From: Streptomyces sp. HPF1205
Lineage (GTDB): Bacteria > Actinomycetota > Actinomycetes > Streptomycetales > Streptomycetaceae
DNA length: 64,000 nt
Reading direction: 5' to 3'
NCBI RefSeq assembly: GCF_020400825.1
Contig: NZ_JAINVH010000018.1
Location: forward strand, 62,001-126,000
The notes under the pieces were generated by a model that saw nothing but the letters and a program-made list of their open reading frames with translations, was not told the DNA's origin and did not search any database. Positions within the stretch are counted from its first letter, which is position 1; every line of letters starts with the position of its first letter. Position numbers and translations under genes: made by a program. Below, piece by piece: positions 37,752 to 48,254 of the stretch.

Positions 37752-39265
37752 GGCGCCCCCGGCGCGACGAAGGGAAGGCCGGCGGGAGCGCCGTCCTCGA
37801 TGAGCCGCAGCAGGGCGGCGGTGTCCATGTGCTCCTCGACGAGGGCGGCCAGCCGGTCGAGCCGGGCCTCGCGCAGGCCGGCGAAGCAGGTGTCGGGCGC
37901 GGGCACGAACCGGCGGCCGGCCGCCGCCGCGACCTCGGCCAGGAAGCGGCGGCGGAAGCCGTCGCTCTCCAGCGAGCCGTGCCAGTGGGTGCCCAGGACG
38001 GCCCCGACCCGGCAGCCGCCGAGGAACGGCTCGCCGCCGCGCACGTCGGCCACGCCGTGGTGGATCTCGTAACCGGTGACCGGCTCCCCGTAGTACGTGC
38101 CCTCCGGGCGGGCGAGGGTCTTGGCGGCCGCGAACCGCACCCGCACCGGCAGCAGGCCGAGACCCGGCACCGTGCCGCGGCGCGACTCGACGTCGTCCTC
38201 GATGACCTCGCCGAGCATCTGGAAGCCGCCGCAGATGCCCAGCACCGGGCGGCCCTCGGCCGCGCGGCGGCACACGGCGTCGGCCAGGCCGCGCTCGCGC
38301 AGCCACTCCAGCGCCCCGACCGTGCCGCGCGTGCCCGGCAGCACCACGAGGTCGGCGTCCGCCAGTTCCTGCGGACGGTCCACGAACCGCACGAGGACGC
38401 CCGGTTCGGCGGCGAGCGCGTCCAGGTCGGTGAAGTTCGACATCAGCGGCACGGCGGCGACGGCCACCCGCAGCACGTCCTCGCCGTGCGGCGGCGTGGG
38501 CGCCGACTCACGGGCCGCCCCGCCCCACCCCCGCCCCGGCGGGGGCACGCCCAGCCCGTCCTCCTCGTCGATGCCCAGACCCTCCGCGTACGGCAGGACG
38601 CCCAGGGTGGGGCGGCCGGTGAGCCGCCGCAGCATCTCGAGGCCGGGCTCCAGCAGGGCGCGGTCGCCGCGGAACTTGTTCACCACGTAGCCCGCGACCA
38701 GCCGCTGGTCCTCCGCGCTCAGCAGCGCGGTCGTACCGAAGAAGCTCGCGAACACCCCGCCGCGGTCGATGTCGCCGACGACGAGGACGGGGATCCGCGC
38801 GGCGCGGGCGACGGCCATGTTGACGATGTCGGTGCGGCGCAGGTTGATCTCCGCGGGGCTGCCGGCGCCCTCGCAGACCACCACGTCGTACGCGGCGGCC
38901 AGTTCCTCCAGGCAGCCGGTCACCGTGGCCAGCAGTTCGGCCTGCCGGCCGCCGTGGTAGCCGCGCGCGCTCATCTCGCCCACCGGCCTGCCCATCACCA
39001 CGACCTGGCTGGTGCGGTCGCCGCCGGGCTTGAGCAGCACCGGGTTCATCAGCGCCGAGGGTTCGGCCCGGGCGGCCATCGCCTGCATGGCCTGCGCGCG
39101 CCCGATCTCCGCGCCCTCCCGGGTCACGAACGAGTTCAGGCTCATGTTCTGGCCCTTGAACGGGGCGACCCGCACCCCGCGTCCGGCCAGGAACCGGCAG
39201 ATCCCGGCGACCAGGACGCTCTTGCCCGCGTCGCTCGACGTGCCGGCGACGAGCAGACCCCTCAT
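37748..39265 (-). CDS. cobQ: Cobyric acid synthase CobQ
   Basis: 505 residues. N-terminal dethiobiotin-synthetase-like ATPase ([48 protein letters not shown]). C-terminal class I amidotransferase with the nucleophile in [12 protein letters not shown] and the His in VTGYEIHHG. It amidates side chains b, d, e and g to give adenosylcobyrate. ATG 39265 overlaps the cobD stop by four bases. Confidence 0.96.
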
Positions 39266-40281
39266 CGGCCGGCCCCCTTCCCGGTGGCGCCGCCGCCCCC
39301 GGACGAACAGCCGCCGCCGGAGCGGCGGTCGGCGCCGGAGAGGCGGCCGGCGACCGCGAGGCGGACGGCGACGGACGCGAGGAGCGCGAGCGCGGACACC
39401 CGGCGCGACAGGCGGACCGCGCGGCCGATGTCCCGCGGCCCGGGCGGGGCGAACTCGGCGCCCAGGACCGGGCGGTGCTCGGCGCGGCCCGCGTACGACA
39501 GGGCGCCGCCCAGCCGCAGCCGCAGGGCTCCGGCGAACGCCGCCTCCACCGGGCCCGCGTTGGGGCTCGGGTGGCCGCCGGCGTCGCGGCGCCACACGCG
39601 CAGGGCGGAGCCGGGGTACGGACCGGCCAGGACCGCGAGAGCGGCGGTGAGGCGGGAGCCGGGCAGGCCGGCGAGGTCGTCGAGGCGGGCCGAGGCCCAG
39701 CCGAAGCGGAGGTGGCGCGGCGAGCGGTGCCCGACCATGGCGTCGAGGGTGTTGACCGCCCGGAACCCGGCCAGCCCCGGCACGCCGCACAGCGCGCCCC
39801 ACACCAGGGCGCCGACCACGGCGTCGGAGGTGTTCTCGGCGACGGACTCCACCACGGCCCGGGCGATCCCGTCCGCGTCGAGCCGCCAGGGGTCCCGTCC
39901 GCACAGGTGCGGCAGCCGCGCCCGGGCCGCAGCCAGGTCGCCCGCCTCCAGTGCGGAGCCGACCGCCCGCGCCTCGCGGGCCAGCGAGGTCCCGCCGATC
40001 ACCGTCCAGGTCGCGGCCGCCGCCAAGGCGGCGGACAGCGGCGGGCGGACCCGTGCCGTACGGTCCGCCAGCGCGGCCGCGCCGGCCGCGCCGCCCACGC
40101 ACAGCGCCGTGTAGAGCGCGCCGCTGAGGCGGTCGTCGCGCCACATCCGGCGTTCCAGGGCGCCCGCGAGGCGGCCGAAGCCCGCCACGGGGTGGCCGCG
40201 GCGGGGGTCGCCCGCGACAAGGTCGCCGAGGAAGCCGAGAAGGGCACCGTACGCATAGGGACGAACACCATCCGTACGCAT
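39262..40281 (-). CDS. cobD: Adenosylcobinamide-phosphate synthase CobD (CbiB type)
   Basis: 339-residue integral membrane protein joining aminopropanol (phosphate) to cobyrate. Family motifs: [55 protein letters not shown], and [21 protein letters not shown]. Four to five hydrophobic segments. The C-terminal tail is Gly/Ser-rich. First gene of the operon, about 110 bases behind the cobalamin riboswitch. Confidence 0.93.
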   Translation of the reverse strand: MRTDGVRPYAYGALLGFLGDLVAGDPRRGHPVAGFGRLAGALERRMWRDDRLSGALYTALCVGGAAGAAALADRTARVRPPLSAALAAAATWTVIGGTSLAREARAVGSALEAGDLAAARARLPHLCGRDPWRLDADGIARAVVESVAENTSDAVVGALVWGALCGVPGLAGFRAVNTLDAMVGHRSPRHLRFGWASARLDDLAGLPGSRLTAALAVLAGPYPGSALRVWRRDAGGHPSPNAGPVEAAFAGALRLRLGGALSYAGRAEHRPVLGAEFAPPGPRDIGRAVRLSRRVSALALLASVAVRLAVAGRLSGADRRSGGGCSSGGGGATGKGAGR

Positions 40282-40389
40282 AGGTGTCAGCCCGTCGCCG
40301 TCACACTCCGGCGTACGGGAGGGGGTGGGCAGGGTGCGCGCAGGCCGGGCATGGCTGAAGTCCTCACTCAGGGTCCGCGCCCTGGTTCG

Positions 40390-40545
40390 ACGTGACCGGC
40401 GGTGAGAGTCTCCTGGCTCCCGGATCTACGCACTCCCGGTCTTCCAACCGGCAACCCGGCCGTGACGTACGGGTGGGAGTGCACTCCCCGGTGACAGTGG
40501 CGGGACCGCGCCGGATTCACACCGGACTTCCTCTCCTGCCGCCGT
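40390..40545 (-). promoter_or_regulatory. Cobalamin (B12) riboswitch controlling the cob operon
   Basis: On the minus strand the order is GAAGTCCGGTGTGAATCCGG, CGCGGTCCCGCCACTGT, then a variable stem and finally the B12 box AGCCAGGAGACTCTCACC (40401-40418). These are the diagnostic conserved blocks of the AdoCbl riboswitch. It precedes cobD by about 110 bases. Coenzyme binding is expected to shut down the biosynthetic operon. Confidence 0.93.
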
Positions 40546-40557
40546 ATGGCTCCCCGC

Positions 40558-40586
40558 AGTCCACCACGTGCGGGATGCGCCGTCAA
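40558..40586 (-). promoter_or_regulatory. Promoter of the cob operon
   Basis: Minus strand: TTGACG (40586-40581), 17-bp spacer, TGGACT (40563-40558). The expected start point is near 40550, just ahead of the riboswitch. The -10 is weak but the spacing and position fit a housekeeping promoter. Confidence 0.5.
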
Positions 40587-40631
40587 CTGACCGCTGACCT
40601 GCGACGACGGAGTGTGGTGAGCCCCACACGG

Positions 40632-40684
40632 CACGGTGTCCCGTCTGCCGGGCCCCTGACGGGCGCGGCGGACGGGACACCGTG
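40632..40684 (-). terminator. Long inverted repeat after the pit operon
   Basis: Perfect 14-bp arms CACGGTGTCCCGTC (40632-40645) and complement (40671-40684) with a 25-base loop, 11 bases past the stop of the small gene at 40696. It probably terminates the pit transcript and insulates the cob promoter. Confidence 0.75.
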
Positions 40685-40695
40685 GGTGGCGCGGG

Positions 40696-40920
40696 CTACT
40701 TGGAGACGATCAGCCAGATGCCCCAGCCGACGGCCGCCGCGCAGGCGGCGAAGCACAGGCCGGCGGCGGCCCGGCGGGTCAGGACGGCGGGCCCGGCGGC
40801 GGCCGCGCCCGCGGGCCGGGACAGTCCGACGATCCCGAGGGTGAAGACGCCGACCAGGCCGACGGTGGACAGGACGGTGACGGCGAGGACCGTGAGGAGG
40901 GCGTGCCAGTCGATGCTCAT
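40696..40920 (-). CDS. Small membrane protein downstream of the phosphate transporter
   Basis: 74 residues with two hydrophobic segments: about 6-32 (HALLTVLAVTVLSTVGLVGV) and about 47-72 (AAGLCFAACAAAVGWGIWLI). ATG 40920 lies 10 bases after the pit stop, so the genes are co-transcribed. Streptomyces PiT genes are often followed by such a small protein. No known function; a modulator of the transporter is a guess. Confidence 0.8.
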   Translation of the reverse strand: MSIDWHALLTVLAVTVLSTVGLVGVFTLGIVGLSRPAGAAAAGPAVLTRRAAAGLCFAACAAAVGWGIWLIVSK

Positions 40921-40930
40921 CGGGGGACCT

Positions 40931-42118
40931 TCAGGCCGTGGTGGGGGCGGTGGACGCGGGCGGGGGCGGGGCCACGGCCGCGATGGCCGCGGTGACCGCG
41001 CCCGGCGCCTCGTCGGGGAGTTCGTTGACGTTGGCGTGGGTGACCGGCTTGCGGCGCGAAGCGGTACGGATGGCCAGACAGGCGGCGAGCGCGAGGACCG
41101 CGACCAGGGTGACGCCCCAGGTGCCGCGGTCGGCCAGCAGGGCGGCACCCGCGCCGACCAGGCCGGCCGCGGGCAGGGTCAGCGCCCAGGCGGCGACCAT
41201 GCGGCCCGCGGTGCCCCAGCGGACGACCGCGCCCTTGCGCCCCATGCCCGCACCCATGACGGCGCCGGAGCAGACCTGCGTGGTCGACAGGGCGAAGCCG
41301 AGGTGCGAGGAGGCGAGGATGGTGGCCGCCGCGCCGGTCTGCGCGGCGAACCCCTGCTGCGGCTGGATGTCGGTCAGGCCGCGCCCTATGGTGCGGATGA
41401 TCCGCCAGCCGCCCAGGTAGGTGCCAAGCGCCATGGCGGCGCCGGCGGAGCAGATCACCCACAGCGGCGGGTCGGAGTGCGGGGCGATCACGTCGCCGGT
41501 GATCAGCGCGAGGGTGATCACGCCCATCGTCTTCTGCCCGTCACTGGTGCCGTGGGCCAGCGAGACCAGGCCGGCGGAGGCGATCTGGCCGGCCCGGTAG
41601 CCGCGCGAGGTGGCGGCGGGGTCGGCGGCCCGCCCGAGCCGGTAGGTCAGCCTGGTGGACAGCGTCGCGGCCAGGCCGGCGACGATCGGCGCGGCCGCCG
41701 CCGGGATCAGGACCTTCATGACGACCGCGTCGCCGTGGATGCCGTGGGTGCCCACGGCCACCAGCACCGCGCCGATCAGACCGCCGAACAGCGCGTGCGA
41801 CGAACTGGAGGGCAGGCCCGCGAGCCAGGTCAGCAGGTTCCAGACGATCGCGCCGACCAGGCCGGCGAAGATCACCTCGGGTTTCACGCCCGCCGCCTCG
41901 TCGATGATGCCGCCGGAGATCGTCTTGGCCACCTGGACGGACAGGAAGGCCCCGACGAGGTTGAGGACGGCGGACATGGCCACCGCGGTCCTGGGTTTGA
42001 GAGCGCCGGTCGAGATGGTGGTGGCCATCGCGTTGGCGGTGTCGTGGAAACCGTTCGTGAAGTCGAAGACCAGAGCGGTTGCGATGACGATTCCGATCAG
42101 GAGCGTCACGTGTTCCAT
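40931..42118 (-). CDS. pit: Inorganic phosphate transporter, PiT family
   Basis: 395 residues, about ten membrane segments. PiT signatures: DFTNGFHDTANAMATTISTG at the N-terminus and SLAHGTSDGQKTMG in the second half; SSSSHALFGGLIGA is the loop after helix 4. Low-affinity Pi (metal phosphate) symporter at the membrane. ATG 42118 is chosen by family start; the open frame runs further upstream without a ribosome site. A PHO-box-like direct repeat lies 54-71 bases upstream, suggesting PhoP control. The C-terminal 25 residues are Pro/Ala/Thr-rich and cytosolic. Confidence 0.93.
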   Translation of the reverse strand: MEHVTLLIGIVIATALVFDFTNGFHDTANAMATTISTGALKPRTAVAMSAVLNLVGAFLSVQVAKTISGGIIDEAAGVKPEVIFAGLVGAIVWNLLTWLAGLPSSSSHALFGGLIGAVLVAVGTHGIHGDAVVMKVLIPAAAAPIVAGLAATLSTRLTYRLGRAADPAATSRGYRAGQIASAGLVSLAHGTSDGQKTMGVITLALITGDVIAPHSDPPLWVICSAGAAMALGTYLGGWRIIRTIGRGLTDIQPQQGFAAQTGAAATILASSHLGFALSTTQVCSGAVMGAGMGRKGAVVRWGTAGRMVAAWALTLPAAGLVGAGAALLADRGTWGVTLVAVLALAACLAIRTASRRKPVTHANVNELPDEAPGAVTAAIAAVAPPPPASTAPTTA

Positions 42119-42171
42119 GGACCCGATTTTTCGTTTGATCGGACAGTGTCGCGGTGACCGTACGGTCGCTT

Positions 42172-42189
42172 GATGAACGGGAGGTGAAC
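42172..42189 (-). promoter_or_regulatory. PHO-box-like direct repeat (PhoP site)
   Basis: On the minus strand GTTCACC (42189-42183) and GTTCATC (42178-42172) are spaced at the canonical 11-bp period, ahead of pit. Streptomyces PhoP binds GTTCACC-type direct repeat units of 11 bp. A nearby 12-bp palindrome GACCGTACGGTC (42156-42167) may be a second site. Confidence 0.6.
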
Positions 42190-42335
42190 TCAGGGCGTAA
42201 TCGGAGTGCTGAGATGAACTGCTTTCGAACAGCACGTATACGTTCGGGTGCGTACCCGGCACCGTCCGTCAGCGGGCGGGCCGTGATAATGCGTCTGCAA
42301 CGGTCGGCCGTACCCCAACCCGTAAAGGACGCGCG

Positions 42336-42998
42336 GTGCTCGACGCTCTGGAGAAAGCCTGGTCGGAGGTGGTGGACACGGCCCGCAGAACGGTGGCCGA
42401 GGGGCTGGTCGCCGGGACCTCGGGAAACGTGTCGGCCCGGGTCGGCGACCTGGTGCTGGTCACGCCGACAGGCGTCCCGTACGACCGCCTGGGGCCGGGG
42501 GACGCGGTGGCCGTCGACCTGGACGGCCGGCAGGTGCGCGGCACCCTGCGCCCCACCAGCGAGCTGCCCACCCACCTCGCCGTCTACCGCGAGACGCCGG
42601 CCCGCGCGATCGTGCACACCCACGCGCCGCACGCCACGGCCGCCTCCACCCTGGTCAGCAAGCTGCCCAACATCCACTACGCGGCCGCCGGCATGGGCGG
42701 GCAGGTGCTGGTCGCCGACTACGCCCTCTACGGCAGCCAGGAGCTGGCCCGCGCGGTCCTCAAGGCGCTGCGCGACGGCCGCACCGCCTGCCTGATGCGC
42801 AACCACGGCACGCTCGCCCACGGCGACACCCTCGGCCAGGCGTACGAGCGGACCGCCCAGCTCGAATGGATGTGCCGGGTCTGGCTGCTGGCCAGGTCCG
42901 CCAACGACACCGGCTCGCCCCGGACCCTGTCCAACCGCGAGCTGGGCAGGGTGGCGGAGAAGCTGAAGGGGTACGGCCAGCCGGACACGGCGGACTGA
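42336..42998 (+). CDS. Class II aldolase/adducin-family protein (L-fuculose-phosphate aldolase-like)
   Basis: 220 residues, GTG 42336. Class II aldolase fold: GLVAGTSGNVSARVG (phosphate loop), TPTGVPYDRLGPGD, TSELPTHLAVY with Glu, the zinc pair in IVHTHAPHATAAS, and a further His in LMRNHGTLAHGD. The zinc ligands are intact. Family members act on fuculose-, ribulose- or methylthioribulose-phosphate; nothing nearby picks the substrate. Transcribed away from pit. Confidence 0.87.
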   Translation: MLDALEKAWSEVVDTARRTVAEGLVAGTSGNVSARVGDLVLVTPTGVPYDRLGPGDAVAVDLDGRQVRGTLRPTSELPTHLAVYRETPARAIVHTHAPHATAASTLVSKLPNIHYAAAGMGGQVLVADYALYGSQELARAVLKALRDGRTACLMRNHGTLAHGDTLGQAYERTAQLEWMCRVWLLARSANDTGSPRTLSNRELGRVAEKLKGYGQPDTAD

Positions 42999-43141
42999 CC
43001 CCCGCGGCACCCGTCCTGCCGTGGGCGGGTCCGGGAAGCGTGCGCGGAACGCCGGGTGCGCGTCCGGCGCGCGTCCGGCGCGGGTCACAGGTGAGTCGTC
43101 CGGCCGCGGTTGTCTGGCGGAGTCCGGGCAATCCGCTCAGT

Positions 43142-44275
43142 ATGGACAGCGTGCGCCTTCGAGTGGCGGTGGCCGTGGCGGCCACGACGGTGGTGGGTGC
43201 CGGGGCGGCCGCACTGGTGGCCGGCCGGTACGTGTCGGGGCTGGCCCTGAAGCCCTCGGTGGCCGGCCCGCCCCCGGAGAGCCTGATCGCCGTGCGGGAG
43301 GCGGACGGCGACCGGGTCGTGCTCACCCGGACGACGGCCGCGGCGCGCCACGGCGTCTACGGGCTGACCGGCGTGGGCGTGCACGCCACCGTGGGCCCGG
43401 TGCTGGAGCAGGATCCGTACTCGGTGACGCGCGCGCTGCGGCGGGTCCAGCAGGGCGCCCTGCGCAAGGGCGACTTCGTGCGGATGACTCCGCAGGCGTA
43501 CTGCGGCGACCCGGGCAGTGCCTTCGGCCTCGACTACAGCGACGTCGAGGTGCCCGGCGAACTCGGGCCGCTGCCCGCCTGGTACCTGCCCGGCGACCGT
43601 TCCACCTGGGTGATCACCGTGCACGGCCTGGGCGCGACCCGCGAGCACGCCCTGAACGCCGTGCCGGTGCTGCACCGCTTCCGCTTCCAGCAGCTCGTGC
43701 TCGGCTACCGCAACGACCCCGGCGCCCCCGCCTCGCCCGACGGCCTGGACCACCTGGGCGACACCGAGTGGCAGGACCTCGACGCGGCCATGCGGTTCGC
43801 CGCCGACCACGGCGCCCGGCGGATCGTGCTCTACGGCTGGTCCACCGGCGCCACCATGGCGCTGTGGGCGCTGGCCAGGTCGGCGGTGCGCGACCGCGTG
43901 GGCGGGCTGGTGCTGGACTCCCCGGTGCTCGACTGGCGCTCGCTGGTCCAGGCCGCCGTGACCACCCGTGGCCTGCCCGCCGCGCTGCGGCCGCTGGCGG
44001 TGCGCGCCGCCGAGGGCCGGGCCGGGCTGGCCGCCGCCCGGCACCCCGAGGCGGCCACCGCCGCCGTTCCGCCCGACCCCACCGTTCCCACCCTCGTCGT
44101 GCACGGCCCCGACGACGCCTTCGCCGACTGGCAGGACTCGCGCGCGCTCGCCGACCGCCACCCCGAGCTGATCGCCTTCCACCCGGTGCCCGACGCCCCC
44201 CACGCGGCCATGTGGAACGCCGATCCGAAGGGGTACGAGGAGGCCCTGCGGCGCTTCCTGACACCGCTCATGTGA
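43142..44275 (+). CDS. Membrane-anchored alpha/beta hydrolase
   Basis: 377 residues. A hydrophobic N-terminal segment (about 6-30, VAVAVAATTVVGAGAAALVA) is a signal anchor. Hydrolase core: oxyanion loop TVHGLGATREHALN, nucleophile Ser in VLYGWSTGATMALWAL, an Asp in VHGPDDAFADW, and His in VPDAPHAAMW. Catalytic triad complete. It resembles the prolyl-oligopeptidase-like/DUF1100 esterase group. Substrate unknown. Confidence 0.85.
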   Translation: MDSVRLRVAVAVAATTVVGAGAAALVAGRYVSGLALKPSVAGPPPESLIAVREADGDRVVLTRTTAAARHGVYGLTGVGVHATVGPVLEQDPYSVTRALRRVQQGALRKGDFVRMTPQAYCGDPGSAFGLDYSDVEVPGELGPLPAWYLPGDRSTWVITVHGLGATREHALNAVPVLHRFRFQQLVLGYRNDPGAPASPDGLDHLGDTEWQDLDAAMRFAADHGARRIVLYGWSTGATMALWALARSAVRDRVGGLVLDSPVLDWRSLVQAAVTTRGLPAALRPLAVRAAEGRAGLAAARHPEAATAAVPPDPTVPTLVVHGPDDAFADWQDSRALADRHPELIAFHPVPDAPHAAMWNADPKGYEEALRRFLTPLM

Positions 44276-44329
44276 GCATGGTGGAATGCGAGTTTGGGAT
44301 TATGGGCGCGGAGCGGGGAGACTTCTCCA

Positions 44330-45694
44330 GTGACGTCCCGTAGCCCGCGAGACACTCCGCTCCGCCTCGTCCCCCGCAGGCCGCTCACCGCCGCCCGCAG
44401 GGCCGCCACGACGCGCAGGTCCAGGCCCGCGCGCCCGCCCGAGGGCACGCCCTCGGTCCCCGAACTCGCCCGCCTCGCCCGGGCCGAACTCGCCGACGCC
44501 GTACGGCTCGCGCGCTGGGCCGGCTCAGGTCCGGGCGCCGCGGGCACGACGGGCATACTTCCCCCGCAGGCGGTCGCGAAGGCCGCCGCGGCACTGGGGG
44601 TGACGCCCGGTCAGGTCCGTGCCGACTGGGACCGCGCCCGGCTGACCGGCCTGATCGAACTGCACGGCGGCACCGCGCGCCCCGGCTGGCGGCTGCGCGC
44701 CTGGGACGACGACGACACCGCGGTGCTGCGCGGCTGGGTCGCCCTGTTCGACGCCTGGTCGCTGGCCCACCCCTTCCTGCCCGGCGGCGGAGACGGGCCC
44801 GACCCGGCGCTGGTCGCCGAAGTCATCGAGGCCGTACCGCAGTTGCTGTCCTTCATGCACCTGTCCAGCGGGCCGGTCGCACTGGACACGCTGCTGGACC
44901 TGCTGCGCCAGCGGGTGGCCGAACTGCGGACCGAGCGGCACGAGCCGCCCGCGGCCGGCGACCCGCTGCCCGCACTGCTGGACTGGGCGCTGGAGGCCGG
45001 CACCCTGGTGGGCGCACTGTGCCCGCGCGACCCGCTGCGGCCGGACGAGGTGTCCCTGACCGCGCTCGGCAGTTGGGCGGTGTGGGTGAAGCTGGAGCAG
45101 ATCTGCGTGGCGGCGCAGGGGCCGGCCGGGCACATGGAGCAGTCCGCGGCGACCATGCTGCGCGCGTGCGCCCGGCTGTCCCCGAGCCAGGCCCGCGCCG
45201 AGTACCGGGCGTGGCTCGCCGCACGGCCGGTCGGCCTCGCGGTGGCCGAACTGCTCGACACCGCCCGGGGCGACGACGCGCTGCTGCGCGGCCTGGCCTT
45301 CGAGGCCCTGCGGGTGGTCGGCGACCCGGCCGAGGCGGCCGTGCGGGAAGTGGTCGGCGAGCCCGGCCTGCGCCCGTACGCGGTGCTGTGGCTGGCCGAA
45401 CTCGGCGGCGGCGACCCGGACGCGGCGACCGAGCTGCTCACCCGCGAGGAGGCCACCTGGCTGTGGATCGACACGGCCGCCGCCGTCGCCGACCACGGCG
45501 AGGACCACCTGCTGGTCAGCCACCTGGAGACCGCCGTGCAGGGCTCGGTGCCCGGGCTGCTGGAAGAGGTCAGGGGCGTGGGCCATCCGCGTACCGTCCA
45601 GGTGCTGGTGGCGCTCGCCGCCGCGCACCCGGACCCGGCGCTGGCCAAGGCGATGCGGCGGGCGGCGTTCCAGGTCCACACCGGCGAGGCGTGA
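44330..45694 (+). CDS. Conserved hypothetical protein (paralogue of the gene at 3369)
   Basis: 454 residues from GTG 44330, with GGGGAG nine bases before it. No signal or membrane segment. Arg-rich first 45 residues, then LARLARAELADAVRLARWAG, which matches the start of the 3369 protein. The centre has a winged-helix-like look (LTPGQVRADWDRARLTGLIEL is suggestive). The C-terminal half is built of alpha-helical HEAT-like units (GLAFEALRVVGDPAEAAVRE; YAVLWLAELGG). It ends like its paralogue. Function unknown; about 41 kb apart in the same window. Confidence 0.83.
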   Translation: MTSRSPRDTPLRLVPRRPLTAARRAATTRRSRPARPPEGTPSVPELARLARAELADAVRLARWAGSGPGAAGTTGILPPQAVAKAAAALGVTPGQVRADWDRARLTGLIELHGGTARPGWRLRAWDDDDTAVLRGWVALFDAWSLAHPFLPGGGDGPDPALVAEVIEAVPQLLSFMHLSSGPVALDTLLDLLRQRVAELRTERHEPPAAGDPLPALLDWALEAGTLVGALCPRDPLRPDEVSLTALGSWAVWVKLEQICVAAQGPAGHMEQSAATMLRACARLSPSQARAEYRAWLAARPVGLAVAELLDTARGDDALLRGLAFEALRVVGDPAEAAVREVVGEPGLRPYAVLWLAELGGGDPDAATELLTREEATWLWIDTAAAVADHGEDHLLVSHLETAVQGSVPGLLEEVRGVGHPRTVQVLVALAAAHPDPALAKAMRRAAFQVHTGEA

Positions 45695-45720
45695 CGCGCG
45701 TCGACCGGCTGCCTGCTGCC

Positions 45721-46008
45721 GCCGTCTCGCCTCCGGGCGCTGGTGTCCGGTGTCGACGGTCGACCGTGCTCGATCGTTCGTTCCTCACGATCTGCGCGCG
45801 CTCTCCTCTTTCGACACCGGCGCGCCCTTTGGCTCGGCGGCTGGTTGTTGCCGCCGTCTCGCCTCCGGGCGCTGGTCTCCGGTGTCGACGGTCGACCGTG
45901 CTCGTTCGTTCGTTCCTCACGATCTGCGCGCGCTCTCCTCTTTCGACACCGGCGCGCCCTTTGGCTCGGCGGCTGGTTGTTGCCGCCGTCTCGCCTCCGG
46001 GCGCTGGT
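45721..46008. repeat. 132-bp tandem repeat, 2.2 copies, with internal dyad symmetry
   Basis: Copy A 45721-45852 and copy B 45853-45984 differ at only two bases; a third, partial copy (24 bases) runs to the VOC gene stop. Each unit contains the inverted pair CCGGTGTCGA / TCGACACCGG (45747-45756 and 45811-45820 in copy A), flanked outside by GGGCGC / GCGCCC (45735-45740, 45822-45827). It can therefore fold into a long stem-loop. It fills the 313-bp gap between convergent genes. Open frames through it are low-complexity artefacts of the 132 = 3 x 44 period. Confidence 0.9.
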
Positions 46009-46418
46009 CAGGCGGTCGGCGTGGCCGGCGCGTACGTGCCGAAGGCCCAGATGTTGCCCTCCGGGTCGCGGGCGGCGTACTCGCGCGAGCCGTAGTCCTG
46101 GTCGGTGAGCGGCATCACGATCTTCACGCCGTACTGCACGGCACGGTCGTGGTGCGCGTCCGGGTCGTCCACCACCACGTACACCTGCGCCGGGCCAAGG
46201 GCGTTCAGGGCCCGGTCGTACTCCGAGTCGTCGCCCTCCCTGAGTGTGCCGAGCATCACCGTCCCGCCGCCGTGGGCGAGTTCGGCGTGCGCGATCGTGC
46301 CGTCCTCGTTCTCGTGCACGACGACCCCGGTGAAGCCGAACGCCTCCTTCAGCAGGGCGATGGCCGCCTTCGCGTCCCGGTACCGCAGGGCCGGGCACAC
46401 GGTGGATCCTCTGGCCAT
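46008..46418 (-). CDS. VOC-family (glyoxalase/bleomycin-resistance-like) protein
   Basis: 136 residues. Paired beta-alpha-beta-beta-beta modules: VCPALRYRDAKAAIALLKEA, FGFTGVVVHENEDGTIAHAE, then VYVVVDDPDAHHDRAVQYGV, and the C-terminal SREYAARDPEGNIWAFGTY typical of the group once called PhnB-like. It lacks a complete, obvious metal-ligand set, so the activity is unclear. Its stop codon sits at the edge of the 132-bp repeat array. Confidence 0.85.
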   Translation of the reverse strand: MARGSTVCPALRYRDAKAAIALLKEAFGFTGVVVHENEDGTIAHAELAHGGGTVMLGTLREGDDSEYDRALNALGPAQVYVVVDDPDAHHDRAVQYGVKIVMPLTDQDYGSREYAARDPEGNIWAFGTYAPATPTA

Positions 46419-46573
46419 GAGTGGTCACCTTTCCGAGCGATTCGACCGCCTGTGCCGATTATCTGTGACCTACTCCACATTCGCCCGGTCGTGCCCGCTC
46501 AGCCGCGCCCGCGCCCGACCGCCGGAGGCCCGCGCCCGGTAAAACGCTTGCCACCCCCCAGTAGACTTCCCCC

Positions 46574-46597
46574 ATGGCAGTTTTCCTCCTCGATTAG
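46574..46597 (+). CDS. Putative 7-codon leader peptide of the ABC-F gene
   Basis: ATG GCA GTT TTC CTC CTC GAT TAG encodes MAVFLLD. TAGACT at 46562-46567 ends seven bases before the ATG, so the transcript may begin at this ATG (leaderless). Downstream, GGCGT/ACGCC (46602-46606 with 46616-46620) and ACGAC/GTCGT (46607-46611 with 46629-46633) are mutually exclusive stems before the ABC-F start. The layout resembles ribosome-stalling attenuators of other ABC-F resistance genes; function is inferred. Confidence 0.45.
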   Translation: MAVFLLD

Positions 46598-46655
46598 CGG
46601 CGGCGTACGACCTCGACGCCCCCTGACTGTCGTCCGCATGCCCTGGAGCTTTTCC

Positions 46656-48254
<1,599 letters not shown>

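Noticed and set aside
45570-46428. Arg/Glu-rich minus-strand open frames through the repeat array
   Set aside because: Arise because 132 is a multiple of three, so no stop accumulates; no ribosome site and no family match.
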